The notes under the pieces are model-generated. The model did no database searches and was not told the DNA's origin. It saw only the letters and a list, made by a program, of their open reading frames with translations. The translations under genes and the position numbers were made by a program. Below are positions 10,470 through 19,422 of a DNA stretch of 64,000 bases, piece after piece. Position 1 is the stretch's first letter. Each line of letters begins with the position of its first letter. Origin of the DNA: JBCCTX01 sp964652565 (GTDB taxonomy: Bacteria > Bacteroidota > Bacteroidia > J057); the NCBI GenBank assembly GCA_964652565.1, contig CAZZEC010000006.1:11392-75391 (forward strand), written 5' to 3'.

Positions 10470-11414
10470 ATGGATAAGGGAAGACTTACACATGTGATAA
10501 AAGAAAAAGGGATTCAACTGGGATTTGATATGATTGGCGTATCAGCGGCCGTACAGCTCGAAGAAGAAGCCAGAGATTTGGAAGAGTGGTTGGAGAAAGG
10601 ACTCCATGGAAAAATGCAGTACATGGAAAATCACTTTGATAAGCGTATTGATCCCACAAAGCTTGTTGAGGGAGCTTTATCAGTCATAAGTGTCATTCAC
10701 AATTATTATCCTGCTACAGATTACAGCACTGAATATAAAGGTCCTAAAATATCGAAATATGCCTGGGGTGAGGATTATCACAAAGTCCTCAAACGAAAAA
10801 TGTATGAATTATTTCGTTATATCCAGGAACAGTCAGAGCAGGAAATTTCTGGAAGGGTATTTGTTGATTCTGCTCCTGTGATGGATAAGATTTGGGCTAA
10901 ACGATCTGGCTTAGGTTGGATTGGAAAACATACTAATCTCATTACTCCGCGAAAAGGTTCTTACTTTTTTATTGGAGAAATCATATTAAACCTTGAGCTT
11001 GATTACGATGGTCCAATTAAAGATTTTTGTGGGACTTGTACCAGATGCATTGATGCATGCCCTACCGATGCATTAACTCCTTATAAGATAGATGCCAGTA
11101 AATGTATTTCCTACCTCACCATTGAATTGAGAGAGGAAATGCCATCATCCTTTGTGGAAAGTTCAGAGGGCTGGATCTATGGCTGTGATATCTGTCAGGA
11201 GGTATGTCCCTGGAATCGCTTTTCTAAGCCTCAAACAGGAGTATTTGATGTATTAGAACATGCGAAATTATCGGTAGATGAATGGGAGGAAATGGATGAG
11301 AAAACTTTTAAAAAACTTACAAAAAAAACGGCCATGAATCGTGTTAAGTGGAACAAAATGAAAGATAACCTGAGAGTATTTCGGTTATGGGAAAAAAGGA
11401 AAATAGATGAGTGA
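10470..11414 (+). CDS. queG: Epoxyqueuosine reductase QueG
   Basis: This is the last enzyme of queuosine biosynthesis in tRNA. It reduces epoxyqueuosine to queuosine using cobalamin and two [4Fe-4S] clusters. Both cluster motifs are present (CGTCTRCIDACPTDAL and CDICQEVCPWNRF), as is the conserved SGLGWIGKHTNLI region. From the ATG at 10470 the protein has 314 residues, typical for Bacteroidota; an upstream in-frame ATG at 10431 would add 13 residues but sits only 14 bp from the divergent start at 10416. An AAAGGGA stretch lies upstream of the chosen start. It is followed after 15 bp by the RDD gene on the same strand. Confidence 0.95.
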   Translation: MDKGRLTHVIKEKGIQLGFDMIGVSAAVQLEEEARDLEEWLEKGLHGKMQYMENHFDKRIDPTKLVEGALSVISVIHNYYPATDYSTEYKGPKISKYAWGEDYHKVLKRKMYELFRYIQEQSEQEISGRVFVDSAPVMDKIWAKRSGLGWIGKHTNLITPRKGSYFFIGEIILNLELDYDGPIKDFCGTCTRCIDACPTDALTPYKIDASKCISYLTIELREEMPSSFVESSEGWIYGCDICQEVCPWNRFSKPQTGVFDVLEHAKLSVDEWEEMDEKTFKKLTKKTAMNRVKWNKMKDNLRVFRLWEKRKIDE

Positions 11415-11429
11415 TTAATACAAAAGTAC

Positions 11430-12137
11430 ATGCATACTATTAGCATACACACGAGTCAAAATATAGATTTAGAATATCCTATTGCCAGTCTAAGTGATAG
11501 AATCGTCGCCGTATTTGTGGATATTTTGGTCATGATTGGCTATATGATTGTCTGGGTAATCCTACAGCGTTATAGCGAATGGGAAATAAGTAATACGGCC
11601 TGGGTAGTCATTGCCATCCCCCTTTCAATGTATTCATTACTCAATGAAATCTTTTTTAACGGGCAAAGTATTGGGAAAAGACTGATGAATATCAGAGTAG
11701 TGAGATTAGATGGAAGGCAGGCCACCCTATCGTCCCTTTTACTCAGATGGCTGCTCAGACCCATAGACTTGTGGGCATCCAATGGTCTCATTGGTCTCAT
11801 TAGTATATCGGTCAGCAAACAGGCACAAAGACTCGGCGATATTGCTGCTGGCACAACGGTTATTAAACTGAAAATAGTGGTGGAATTCTGGGATTCCATA
11901 TTTACAGAAGTCCAGGAAGATTATGTAGTCCAATTTCCGGAAATCGAAATGTTGTCAGATAGAGACATGGCTATTCTAAAAGATGTACTAGATATGGGAA
12001 TCAACACAGATAACAAAGATTTACTCGGAAGGCTGGCAGATAAGGTAAAAGCCGTAACGGGTATATCTTCAACGATGGATGACCGTACACTTTTACAGAC
12101 GATCCTGAAGGATTACAATTTTATATATGGGCAATAG
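11430..12137 (+). CDS. RDD-family integral membrane protein
   Basis: A 235-residue protein with the family signature Arg and Asp residues in the first membrane helix (SDRIVAVFVDILVM) and a later Asp in the third (LLRPIDLWA). About four membrane segments occupy residues 20-145, followed by an RLGDIAAGTTVI turn common in RDD proteins. The C-terminal 90 residues are soluble and end in LLQTILKDYNF. Some RDD proteins act as Na+(K+)/H+ antiporters, but for most the role is unknown. It is probably co-transcribed with queG (15-bp gap) and converges on the porW gene. Confidence 0.88.
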   Translation: MHTISIHTSQNIDLEYPIASLSDRIVAVFVDILVMIGYMIVWVILQRYSEWEISNTAWVVIAIPLSMYSLLNEIFFNGQSIGKRLMNIRVVRLDGRQATLSSLLLRWLLRPIDLWASNGLIGLISISVSKQAQRLGDIAAGTTVIKLKIVVEFWDSIFTEVQEDYVVQFPEIEMLSDRDMAILKDVLDMGINTDNKDLLGRLADKVKAVTGISSTMDDRTLLQTILKDYNFIYGQ

Positions 12138-12171
12138 TGTATTCAATTTCAAGGAGGATGTTACATCTATG

Positions 12172-14934
12172 CTACTCCCTCAGCACTTCGCGATAAAATG
12201 CCACGTAATCTTCCATGCGTTTATTGGAATATGATACCCTAAAATTGGATTGCGTGGAATAAAAAATGGGATGTGTATCATTATCCAGTATTTGTTGACC
12301 GAGATCTGAACTCAGGAAAGCATCAATATAGCTTTGAGCAGTTTCTGTATCGGGAAAACTGTTGATATATGGTACCAGATGCGTTTGATGATAATCAAAT
12401 ACAAACGCCTTGAGGTTTTCCCCACCTTGAGCTTGTTCGTTGTATTCGGTCAACAGATTTCTGAGTTCATTTTTAGCAATTTTGTCTTTAGGGATAAACA
12501 TTAAAACAAACAGTTTGTCATTGGGCTTAATATCTGCTGTAAACCCTTCAAAACGAGGGTCTATAGCCCCCTTATCTGAAGTACCAGCATCTGTAGTATC
12601 AGCAGTTGGACTGAGCGAAGTATTTGCTGGGGTCTCGATATTGATTTGTTCGGGAAATCCAGAGGATTCTGATACCTTCTCAGGTGCGCCTGTGAAACCT
12701 GCTCTTAGTAGGGCAAGCGTTTCGTCGGCGGGTGTTTTTACATCCGAGTTTGGATACTCCAGAGTTACTTTGGTAAGTATGGCTTCCAGGCTGTCTGTTA
12801 ACCCTACAAACCCATAAGACATCCCTCTAATATATTCCATTCGAGCCTGGTCCAGACCTGGTTTATCAATGTATTCATCTAGCAGGAATTCACTAAATCC
12901 TAAAGAGGTAATAAATTGTCTTTGCCTGTAAGCCTTATACAATCCTTCATAAGCAAATATGAATTCAGCTTCTTCCTCCTTGAAATCTTCTGGATCAAGT
13001 CCTTGTATCAAATATGAATATATGGAATTAGGATATTCATTGAGGATAAGACTTTTCTGAGCATTTGCTAGGGGATTATCTCTTTGGGTATAGAGCTTAT
13101 ATAGAGCATATCTGGCACGAAGGGAAAATTCAGAGTTGTCATACCGGTCGAGCATCTCTTCGAATGTCTTAATGGCAGAATCTGGTTCATTTAGGTTCTG
13201 ACTATATATCTGTCCCAATGAATAATAGGCCTCTTCTATTTTCATATTCGTGTTAGCAATCTCATCTTCTGTCCGAGGTATAGTCTGGTAAAAAGAAGCC
13301 TTATCTCCATACTGCTGGACCATAGAGCTATCTGCTCCAGCATCAGCTATATTTGTATCATCTCCATAGTCATCACCGAATCCGGCAGCCTTATTGCTTC
13401 TCCGCCAGTGATCTTCATTGGTTCGTTTGCCCCATTTTCGCTCAAACTCGATCTTTCCACTTATTACAGTACTCGGATCGTCAAAATACCAACCCTGGCT
13501 ATTGCTGTTATTTCCCGGTGTTCGCTGCTGATTAAATTGATTTAATTGATTGAGTCGATACAGATCATTATTGGAATTTGCATTATTCTTATTAGCTGCA
13601 GCTTCTGCTTCCAACCGTGCCTGTTCTTCAGCTATTCTTTGTTGCTCTGCCTCGTATACAGAATCCACATACGCATTCAATTGATCTTCTGGCAAGCTGG
13701 CTAACCACAGCATACTATCCTGGAAAGCAATGGTCTCTTTTGCGCGGATATATTTCTGCATGGTTTTAGCCACGCGTGTATATTCAGTATATTCAGGCGC
13801 ACGTGAGGGTATCACTTGAGCCGCACTATCATAGTAAGCACTTGCTTTGGGGTAGTGTTGAAATTCGTAGAAATAGATATCTCCGACCTTGTAATAGGAA
13901 ATGGCCTTTTGTCGATTATTTCTTACTGATGCCTGAATAGATTGTTGTAGATAATCCAATGCAGGCATCAAAGAATCCTTCTTCAGTTCCAAACGAGCAG
14001 ATTGAAAGTAGACCTGATCCAGGAATTCTTCGTTTTTTTCATCACGTGCAAGTTTTTTTAAGTATTTGTATATTTTCTTATCATCATCCTCACCCGCCTG
14101 ATAGTCGACCATAAGCTCTGCAATTTTGATCTTAGACTGAAAGATAAAGTCGTAGTCATTAGTATGCCTTTTTACTTTCTGGAACTGTACCAGACTTCGT
14201 GCGTAATCTTCCTCTTGTTCATATAGCTGGCCAAGCAGGTAATGCGAACGCGCTCTGCGTTCAAACCCCTTGATTCGCTTCATATTTTCTTCGAGGAGAC
14301 TAATGGCATTTTCATTGTCGCCTTCTTCTATGGCTAATTGTGCCTGAAAGATGGCGACATCTCCCTGAAGGCGTCCCTTAGGAGTATAAGCAGGATTTTC
14401 TGTGATGAATTCAGCCAGTACATCTTTAGCCAGCGCTACATTGTCCATCATATAATAAGCTTTGGCTTTCCAGAAATACACTTCGTAAATATCTTCGAAC
14501 TCTGTGAAGTTGTTGAGCACTTCGTCAAAGTTTTGCATAGCTAAACGATATTCGTGCTTATAAAATCGCAGCTTCCCATTCAAAAATCGACAATTATCGA
14601 TAAAATTACTGTGTGGATGTTTGAATATTAGTATATCGTTTTTTTTGATGGCGTCCGCAAACTCCGTTTCATATTTAGGATTTTCTTCGTCTCCATAATA
14701 TATGATATCAATAAAACCGAGACCATCGAATTCATATTCTCTCTCTAACTCCTTGACTGTTAGGGTAAAAAGTTCCTCCGCATTATAGTAATAATTAAAC
14801 AGGGAGGTCATATTATGGTAGGTTCTTCCCATCATCGTCGTATTCTGCCTACTACATGAAAACATTGCAAGTCCTGAAAGGATTAGCAAAAAAATTGTAT
14901 GTTTGTAAGAAGATATTTTTGTTTTTTCCATCAT
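12172..14934 (-). CDS. porW: T9SS periplasmic lipoprotein PorW/SprE (gliding/secretion TPR protein)
   Basis: A 920-residue TPR lipoprotein with the lipobox LAMFSC (Cys27) followed by the typical PorW/SprE opening NTTMMGRTYHNMTSLFNYYYN. Several TPR units follow at about residues 100-390 and 560-700, with a charged Gln/Glu-rich linker near 430-470 and a C-terminal domain (IKPNDKLFVLMFIPKD) typical of this family. PorW/SprE links the PorK/N ring to the T9SS translocon and is required for secretion of CTD-bearing cargo and gliding. Its presence agrees with the T9SS-sorted proteins at 26369-28012 and 58308-60488. It converges with the RDD gene and is divergent from the M23 peptidase gene. Confidence 0.9.
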   Translation of the reverse strand: MMEKTKISSYKHTIFLLILSGLAMFSCSRQNTTMMGRTYHNMTSLFNYYYNAEELFTLTVKELEREYEFDGLGFIDIIYYGDEENPKYETEFADAIKKNDILIFKHPHSNFIDNCRFLNGKLRFYKHEYRLAMQNFDEVLNNFTEFEDIYEVYFWKAKAYYMMDNVALAKDVLAEFITENPAYTPKGRLQGDVAIFQAQLAIEEGDNENAISLLEENMKRIKGFERRARSHYLLGQLYEQEEDYARSLVQFQKVKRHTNDYDFIFQSKIKIAELMVDYQAGEDDDKKIYKYLKKLARDEKNEEFLDQVYFQSARLELKKDSLMPALDYLQQSIQASVRNNRQKAISYYKVGDIYFYEFQHYPKASAYYDSAAQVIPSRAPEYTEYTRVAKTMQKYIRAKETIAFQDSMLWLASLPEDQLNAYVDSVYEAEQQRIAEEQARLEAEAAANKNNANSNNDLYRLNQLNQFNQQRTPGNNSNSQGWYFDDPSTVISGKIEFERKWGKRTNEDHWRRSNKAAGFGDDYGDDTNIADAGADSSMVQQYGDKASFYQTIPRTEDEIANTNMKIEEAYYSLGQIYSQNLNEPDSAIKTFEEMLDRYDNSEFSLRARYALYKLYTQRDNPLANAQKSLILNEYPNSIYSYLIQGLDPEDFKEEEAEFIFAYEGLYKAYRQRQFITSLGFSEFLLDEYIDKPGLDQARMEYIRGMSYGFVGLTDSLEAILTKVTLEYPNSDVKTPADETLALLRAGFTGAPEKVSESSGFPEQINIETPANTSLSPTADTTDAGTSDKGAIDPRFEGFTADIKPNDKLFVLMFIPKDKIAKNELRNLLTEYNEQAQGGENLKAFVFDYHQTHLVPYINSFPDTETAQSYIDAFLSSDLGQQILDNDTHPIFYSTQSNFRVSYSNKRMEDYVAFYREVLRE

Positions 14935-15006
14935 AAACTATACTTATACAGCAATTCCACTCGTTGGTTAAGCAAATATAATATATATAGATGTAAGCGT
15001 ACTCTT

Positions 15007-15909
15007 ATGTTAAAGCGTATTTTTCAAAATTGGCGTTATAAATTGCTCAAAAAGTACAGAGTAGAGGTGATAGATGATGTTACGCTTTCTCATGCAAAAG
15101 TATTTACTTACAGACCTCTGAAATTTGTTATTATTGGACTTATTTCCTCAATTTTACTGATTGGAGGTACAACCTCTTTGATCTTTTTTGTACCTTTTAT
15201 ACGCAAACAAATTCCTGGATATTTGAATCCTGCTGTAAAAGAACAACAGGCGCAGCTCATGAACAAGGTACAAATATTAGGACAGCAGATAGAAATGCGG
15301 GATTCATTGATTAAAACCCTTCAGAATTCTTTGCTCAATGGTCAAAAGTTGCCTGATATGGAGATCGATGATCTTGAAGAGATAGATTTTACACCTGCTT
15401 CTGCCTCATCTGAAGCATCACAGGAAGATGAACCCGCTGCTAATTCCCCATCTGACAATGCTAGCAGTAAGATTTCGGGTGATTTTGTCTCAGAACAGAA
15501 ATCTGTCTCTTTTACCTCCCATTATATTTCTCCGATTAATAATCTTTTTTCACCGGTAAATAACGGAAAAGTAAGTAACCCCTTTAATACAGATAAACAA
15601 CACTATGGGTTAGACTTAGTCGCTGAAGAAAATGAACTGGTACGGGCAGCCGCAGATGGCTTTGTCATTATGGCGGAGTATCACGAAGAAAGTGGATACG
15701 TGATAGGGATCTCCAGTAGAGACGAAGTTATTACCTTTTATAAACACAATAGTACGTTGCATAAAAAAGTTGGGGACTATGTATATGCCGGGGAGTCCAT
15801 CGCAGTGATGGGCAATTCAGGCGAGAATTCTACCGGACCACACCTACATTTTGAACTTTGGTACAGAGGTACACCGTTAGATCCCTCAATGTATATTAAT
15901 TTTAATTGA
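15007..15909 (+). CDS. M23-family (LytM) metallopeptidase, membrane anchored
   Basis: I chose the ATG at 15007 (300 residues, MLKRIFQNWRYKLLKKYRVE), which matches the start of this Bacteroidota family; earlier in-frame ATGs overlap the divergent porW gene. One membrane segment lies at about residues 43-65, followed by a coiled-coil (EQQAQLMNKVQILGQQIEMR), a Ser/Glu-rich linker and the C-terminal LytM domain. The zinc ligands are visible in HYGLDLV and PHLHFELW. It should cleave peptidoglycan cross-links or regulate such enzymes at the inner membrane. The bactofilin gene follows 28 bp later; M23-bactofilin pairing is a recurrent cell-shape arrangement. Confidence 0.93.
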   Translation: MLKRIFQNWRYKLLKKYRVEVIDDVTLSHAKVFTYRPLKFVIIGLISSILLIGGTTSLIFFVPFIRKQIPGYLNPAVKEQQAQLMNKVQILGQQIEMRDSLIKTLQNSLLNGQKLPDMEIDDLEEIDFTPASASSEASQEDEPAANSPSDNASSKISGDFVSEQKSVSFTSHYISPINNLFSPVNNGKVSNPFNTDKQHYGLDLVAEENELVRAAADGFVIMAEYHEESGYVIGISSRDEVITFYKHNSTLHKKVGDYVYAGESIAVMGNSGENSTGPHLHFELWYRGTPLDPSMYINFN

Positions 15910-15937
15910 AATTTTATCTCATTAAAGTACCTGCATT

Positions 15938-16477
15938 ATGTTTGGAAACAATAAAAATGAACCCATTAGATCTGCTCCTTCTCCGACACCAGGTGGGAAA
16001 GGGAACGAATCTAGAATTAACAAAGTAGCCACCGGTACAGTAATTGTCGGTGATGTGAATGCCGAAGGCGATTTTCGCGTGGAAGGTAAAGTGATAGGTA
16101 ATCTTGTATGTAGCTCCAGGCTGGTAGTAAGCGAAACGGGTTATATCGAGGGAACTGTCGATGCCAAAAACATTACGGTTGAAGGAGAAATCCGCGGTAA
16201 TGTAATCACTCGTGAAATTCTTCAAATTGACAAAACAGGAAAGATCTACGGTGACGTGTTTACGCAAAAACTAGTCGTGCAGGTAGGTGCTGTATTTACT
16301 GGCAATAGCTACATGAGTGAAGCGGCTAAAGATGTATTGAGCAAAGCTCCTCAGAAATCTAAAGACCTACTTGAAAAAGTAACTGAATCCACTCGCGCTT
16401 TGTCTAATGGCAAACAAGAAGAGTCCAATGGACAGGAGTCAAGATCTCCTCAAATGGCATCAATGGCTTCTAAGTAA
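15938..16477 (+). CDS. Bactofilin (polymer-forming cytoskeletal protein)
   Basis: A 179-residue protein with a disordered N-terminus, a central right-handed beta-helix made of short repeats (IVGDVNAEGDFRVEGKVIGN, then EGTVDAKNITVEGEIRGNV, residues about 35-125) and a low-complexity C-terminus. This is the bactofilin domain arrangement. Bactofilins self-assemble into filaments on the inner membrane and recruit peptidoglycan-modifying M23 enzymes; the gene just upstream encodes one, so the two likely act together in envelope shaping. A terminator 145 bp downstream ends the operon. Confidence 0.93.
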   Translation: MFGNNKNEPIRSAPSPTPGGKGNESRINKVATGTVIVGDVNAEGDFRVEGKVIGNLVCSSRLVVSETGYIEGTVDAKNITVEGEIRGNVITREILQIDKTGKIYGDVFTQKLVVQVGAVFTGNSYMSEAAKDVLSKAPQKSKDLLEKVTESTRALSNGKQEESNGQESRSPQMASMASK

Positions 16478-16621
16478 TTGATACGCACCGGAAGGTAACT
16501 AGTGTGAGCTCAATCTACTTTAAAGAAATTATCGTATTAATCTGAAAATTCCTTCTTTCAAGATTAATCGTGTCATTACATTCACTCGAATCACTAATAT
16601 AAGTGGCGCTCAAAATTTAAT

Positions 16622-16660
16622 AGAGGGAAAGCCACTGTATCTTTCCCTCTTATTTTTTAT
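16622..16660 (+). terminator. Rho-independent terminator after the M23-bactofilin operon
   Basis: A perfect 10-bp stem, AGAGGGAAAG (16622-16631) with CTTTCCCTCT (16641-16650), is followed by TATTTTTTATT. It separates the bactofilin gene from the ATP synthase operon that begins at 16702. Confidence 0.88.
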
Positions 16661-16701
16661 TACCTTTAACCTATTTGTATAAAATAAGGTGATAGGTAAT
16701 T

Positions 16702-16920
16702 ATGGATCCTGAAAAACCTCCCCAAAAACCGATCAATGAGTATGTGAAGTACACAAGCATAGGATTTGAAGTACTGGCATATATTCTCATCTTTGTTGGA
16801 GGGGGCTATTACTTAGACAAATGGCTCGATACCAATCCCTGGTTTACATTATCGTTGTCTCTACTGGGATGTGGCGTTGCTATGTATGTTATTATAAAAA
16901 AATTAGGCAATGTAAAGTAA
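16702..16920 (+). CDS. AtpZ/AtpI-family small membrane protein
   Basis: A 72-residue protein with two membrane helices (FEVLAYILIFVGGGYYLDKW and LSLSLLGCGVAMYVII) joined by the family-typical short loop with LDTNPWF. AtpZ/AtpI proteins are encoded at the front of ATP synthase operons and help c-ring assembly or Mg2+/Ca2+ supply. This is the first gene of the operon. A near-match to the Bacteroidota -7 box (TTACCTTTA) lies about 35 bases upstream, but it is imperfect. Confidence 0.88.
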   Translation: MDPEKPPQKPINEYVKYTSIGFEVLAYILIFVGGGYYLDKWLDTNPWFTLSLSLLGCGVAMYVIIKKLGNVK

Positions 16921-17346
16921 GTGCCTCCCTATGTTATCTTATTTGTTCATGAAATCAATAAATACATGGGTATTGCTCGCTTTACGCTAATTACTGGAAT
17001 AATCTCATTCATTTTGAGTGCGCTTGGGGCATGGATTGTCTATCGCTTTCTTCCTCAGTATAACCTGTATGCCACAGTAGGAGGGGTACTGGTTATGTTC
17101 GTAATGACGCTGGCTGCTTATATTCTCGCATATAGAGGAATTTCTCGTAATGCACGTCAGTTCACTGCCTTGTTCCTTTCTGGAATGGGAATTAAAATGA
17201 TGCTGGGGATAATATCCGTCCTTATAATAGGCCTTTTAGCCAAAGAAATTCTCTCAGAGTATGTAGTGTCCTTTTTCCTGTCTTATTTTGTTTTAACAAC
17301 ATTTGAAGTTTATGGGTTAATACGTAAATTGCGAGAAGTTTCGTAA
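16921..17346 (+). CDS. Small four-helix membrane protein of the ATP synthase operon (AtpI-like position)
   Basis: The frame begins with a GTG immediately after the preceding stop codon. An ATG at 16966 (MGIARFTLITGIISF) is a more conventional start and would give 126 residues. Either way the protein has four hydrophobic helices, roughly residues 18-40, 48-72, 82-105 and 112-132 of the longer form. It sits exactly where UncI/AtpI-type proteins lie in other operons, between AtpZ and AtpB. I do not recognise a sequence family beyond this. A role in F0 assembly is inferred from position only. Confidence 0.75.
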   Translation: MPPYVILFVHEINKYMGIARFTLITGIISFILSALGAWIVYRFLPQYNLYATVGGVLVMFVMTLAAYILAYRGISRNARQFTALFLSGMGIKMMLGIISVLIIGLLAKEILSEYVVSFFLSYFVLTTFEVYGLIRKLREVS

Positions 17347-17376
17347 TGAATAGATAAAACAAATAAATTATAAAAA

Positions 17377-18537
17377 ATGTCCATAAAGTACAAGTTAATT
17401 CTTGGGTTAATTATGTTAACTTGCGCGGCTGCCTGGGGACAAGCGGAATCACATCATGAAGACGAACACGCATCTGAGTCACATCATGAGGATGGACATG
17501 AAGAATTTAATCCTACCGAAGAAATCCTACACCATATTCAGGACACGCATAATTGGCATATTACTGATATACCTACAGGTGGGGAGAACTATATACCCGT
17601 AGAAATAACATTACCTTGGCTATTTTACAGCAGTAGAGATGGTTTGGTATTCGCTGCTGGTGAGGAGGATCTGAAGGAACAAGGGTATATCGCTCACCAC
17701 GAGAAAGTCCATGCATTAATACCCGGGACGGAAGTTCCTGAATCAGAAGGGCATGGACATCATAGTAGCATTTCGGAAGAGTGGTTAGAAGCACACGAAG
17801 CACATGAGGTAAGCATTTTCGATATTTCACTGACCCGAACAAGTTTTCAAATGCTTATAATAGGTTTACTTCTATTACTAGTGTTTGGAGCCGTAGCAAG
17901 AGGCTATAAAAAACGCGAAGGTGAGGCCCCCAAAGGAATACAATCATTCTTTGAACCTATTATCGTTTTTGTTAGAGACGAAATTGCAAGAAGCTGGATA
18001 CATAAAGGAGCGGATAGATTTGTTCCCTATTTGTTGACATTATTCTTTTTCATCTGGTTTTCAAATCTTCTGGGCCTAACACCCTTCAATTCAAATATTG
18101 CCGGTAACTTATCTGTAACAGCAGCCTTGGCATTATTGACGTTTATCATTACGCAAGTCAATGGAACGAAGGATTATTGGATGCATATATTCAACACGCC
18201 TGGTGTACCCTGGTACCTTAAATTTGGTATTCCCTTGGTACCCATCGTTGAATTCCTGGGAATTTTTACCAAGCCATTTGCGTTAGCCATACGTCTATTT
18301 GCCAACATTTCCGCAGGGCACTTTATGGTTTTGGGGTTAGTATTTCTCATCTTTATTTTGGGTAATAATGGGGCTAATCCAACTGGAGCGTTAGCTATAA
18401 GCCCTGTAACTGTACTGTTTACGCTGGTAATCTTTGGGTTAGAGATGATCGTGGCAATTATTCAGGCATACATATTTACCTTGCTTACGGCAGTGTTTGT
18501 GGGAATGGCGCGTGAAGAACACAGCGATCATCATTGA
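17377..18537 (+). CDS. atpB: ATP synthase F0 subunit a
   Basis: Subunit a forms the proton half-channels next to the c-ring. At 386 residues it is about 115 longer than the Escherichia coli protein because of an N-terminal extracytoplasmic domain. That domain starts with a signal-like helix (MLTCAAAWGQ) and is rich in histidine (SHHEDEHASESHHEDGH and GHGHHSS). The membrane core holds the essential Arg in KPFALAIRLFANISAGH and the closing helix with EMIVAIIQAYIFTLLTAVFV. It lies 30 bp after the small membrane protein gene and 33 bp before atpE. Confidence 0.97.
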   Translation: MSIKYKLILGLIMLTCAAAWGQAESHHEDEHASESHHEDGHEEFNPTEEILHHIQDTHNWHITDIPTGGENYIPVEITLPWLFYSSRDGLVFAAGEEDLKEQGYIAHHEKVHALIPGTEVPESEGHGHHSSISEEWLEAHEAHEVSIFDISLTRTSFQMLIIGLLLLLVFGAVARGYKKREGEAPKGIQSFFEPIIVFVRDEIARSWIHKGADRFVPYLLTLFFFIWFSNLLGLTPFNSNIAGNLSVTAALALLTFIITQVNGTKDYWMHIFNTPGVPWYLKFGIPLVPIVEFLGIFTKPFALAIRLFANISAGHFMVLGLVFLIFILGNNGANPTGALAISPVTVLFTLVIFGLEMIVAIIQAYIFTLLTAVFVGMAREEHSDHH

Positions 18538-18570
18538 TAACGTATTCACTAATTCAATTATATATTTTTT

Positions 18571-18789
18571 ATGGAAATTTTAGGTGCAGGAATCGGAGCA
18601 GGTCTAGTTGCTATAGGTGCCGGTTTAGGAATCGGTAGATTGGCAGCTGCTGCAACAGAATCTATTGCAAGACAACCAGAGGCAGCAGGAGATATTCGTG
18701 GTGCAATGTTGCTTACAGCAGTATTCATTGAGGGGGTTTGCCTATTTGGTGTCGTGGTATGCTTGCTTGGAGTACTTAATGCAGGTTAA
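18571..18789 (+). CDS. atpE: ATP synthase F0 subunit c
   Basis: A 72-residue two-helix proteolipid. Helix 1 has the glycine-rich packing motif (GAGIGAGLVAIGAGLGIG), the polar loop is ARQPE, and helix 2 carries the ion-binding glutamate at residue 54 (AVFIEGVCLFG). There is no Ser/Thr directly after this Glu and no Gln in helix 1, so the ring should carry protons rather than sodium. The gene is followed by a hairpin at 18820-18840 that may stabilise its message, as subunit c is needed in about ten copies. Confidence 0.97.
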   Translation: MEILGAGIGAGLVAIGAGLGIGRLAAAATESIARQPEAAGDIRGAMLLTAVFIEGVCLFGVVVCLLGVLNAG

Positions 18790-18819
18790 TGCATGTACTT
18801 TATGCAATCCAAAATGAAA

Positions 18820-18840
18820 GACCGGGGGAATGCCCCGGTC
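18820..18840 (+). promoter_or_regulatory. Hairpin in the atpE-atpF intercistronic gap
   Basis: A perfect 8-bp stem GACCGGGG/CCCCGGTC with a 5-base loop, not followed by a T-run. It is followed by a second small stem (GTATC/GATAC, 18841-18853). The placement just after atpE suggests an RNA-stability or processing element that raises the subunit c level, rather than a terminator. Confidence 0.6.
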
Positions 18841-18874
18841 GTATCCTAGATACACTTACAAATAAAATATACTC

Positions 18875-19405
18875 ATGATTATACTGTCTATACTTGAAGT
18901 TAATTTTGGTCTGTTCTTCTGGACCTTGATTATATTCCTAGTATTTTTCTTTCTCTTGCGTTCATATGCGTGGAAACCTATCCTCGAAGCAATCAAGACC
19001 AGGGAAAATAAAATTGAAGATTCCTTGAAGGAAGCTGAAAGAGCCAGAGAAGAGATGGCTCAAACCAAAGCAGAAAACGAAGAATTGCTCAAAGAAGCCC
19101 GTGCCGAAAAGGAGCGTATTGTCTCTGCTGCAAATGCAATGAGTGATAAAATCATTAGCGATGCACAAGCTGCTGCTTCTCAAGAACGCAATAAAGAAGT
19201 TGAAAAAGCAAGATTGCAAATAGAGGCTGAGAAAAACCAAGCATTAAATGAGATACGCGAACTTGCAGTAAGTATGTCCCTAGAAGTTGCCGAAAAGATT
19301 TTGCGTCAAAAGTTGGATAATCCTTCTGCTCAGGAAGAATTGGCTAAAAAGCTGATTAATGAAATGGGACAAAATGAGTCAACAACTCTTACACAAGCAA
19401 ATTAA
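18875..19405 (+). CDS. atpF: ATP synthase F0 subunit b
   Basis: A 176-residue stator stalk protein: one N-terminal membrane helix (FGLFFWTLIIFLVFFFLL) followed by a long charged coiled-coil (residues about 35-140) and a C-terminal region (EVAEKILRQKL) that binds the delta subunit. There is a single b gene, so the stalk is a homodimer. It lies between atpE and atpH; the atpH start is 17 bp after the stop. Confidence 0.95.
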   Translation: MIILSILEVNFGLFFWTLIIFLVFFFLLRSYAWKPILEAIKTRENKIEDSLKEAERAREEMAQTKAENEELLKEARAEKERIVSAANAMSDKIISDAQAAASQERNKEVEKARLQIEAEKNQALNEIRELAVSMSLEVAEKILRQKLDNPSAQEELAKKLINEMGQNESTTLTQAN

Positions 19406-19422
19406 TTTCAGTTATATCATCT

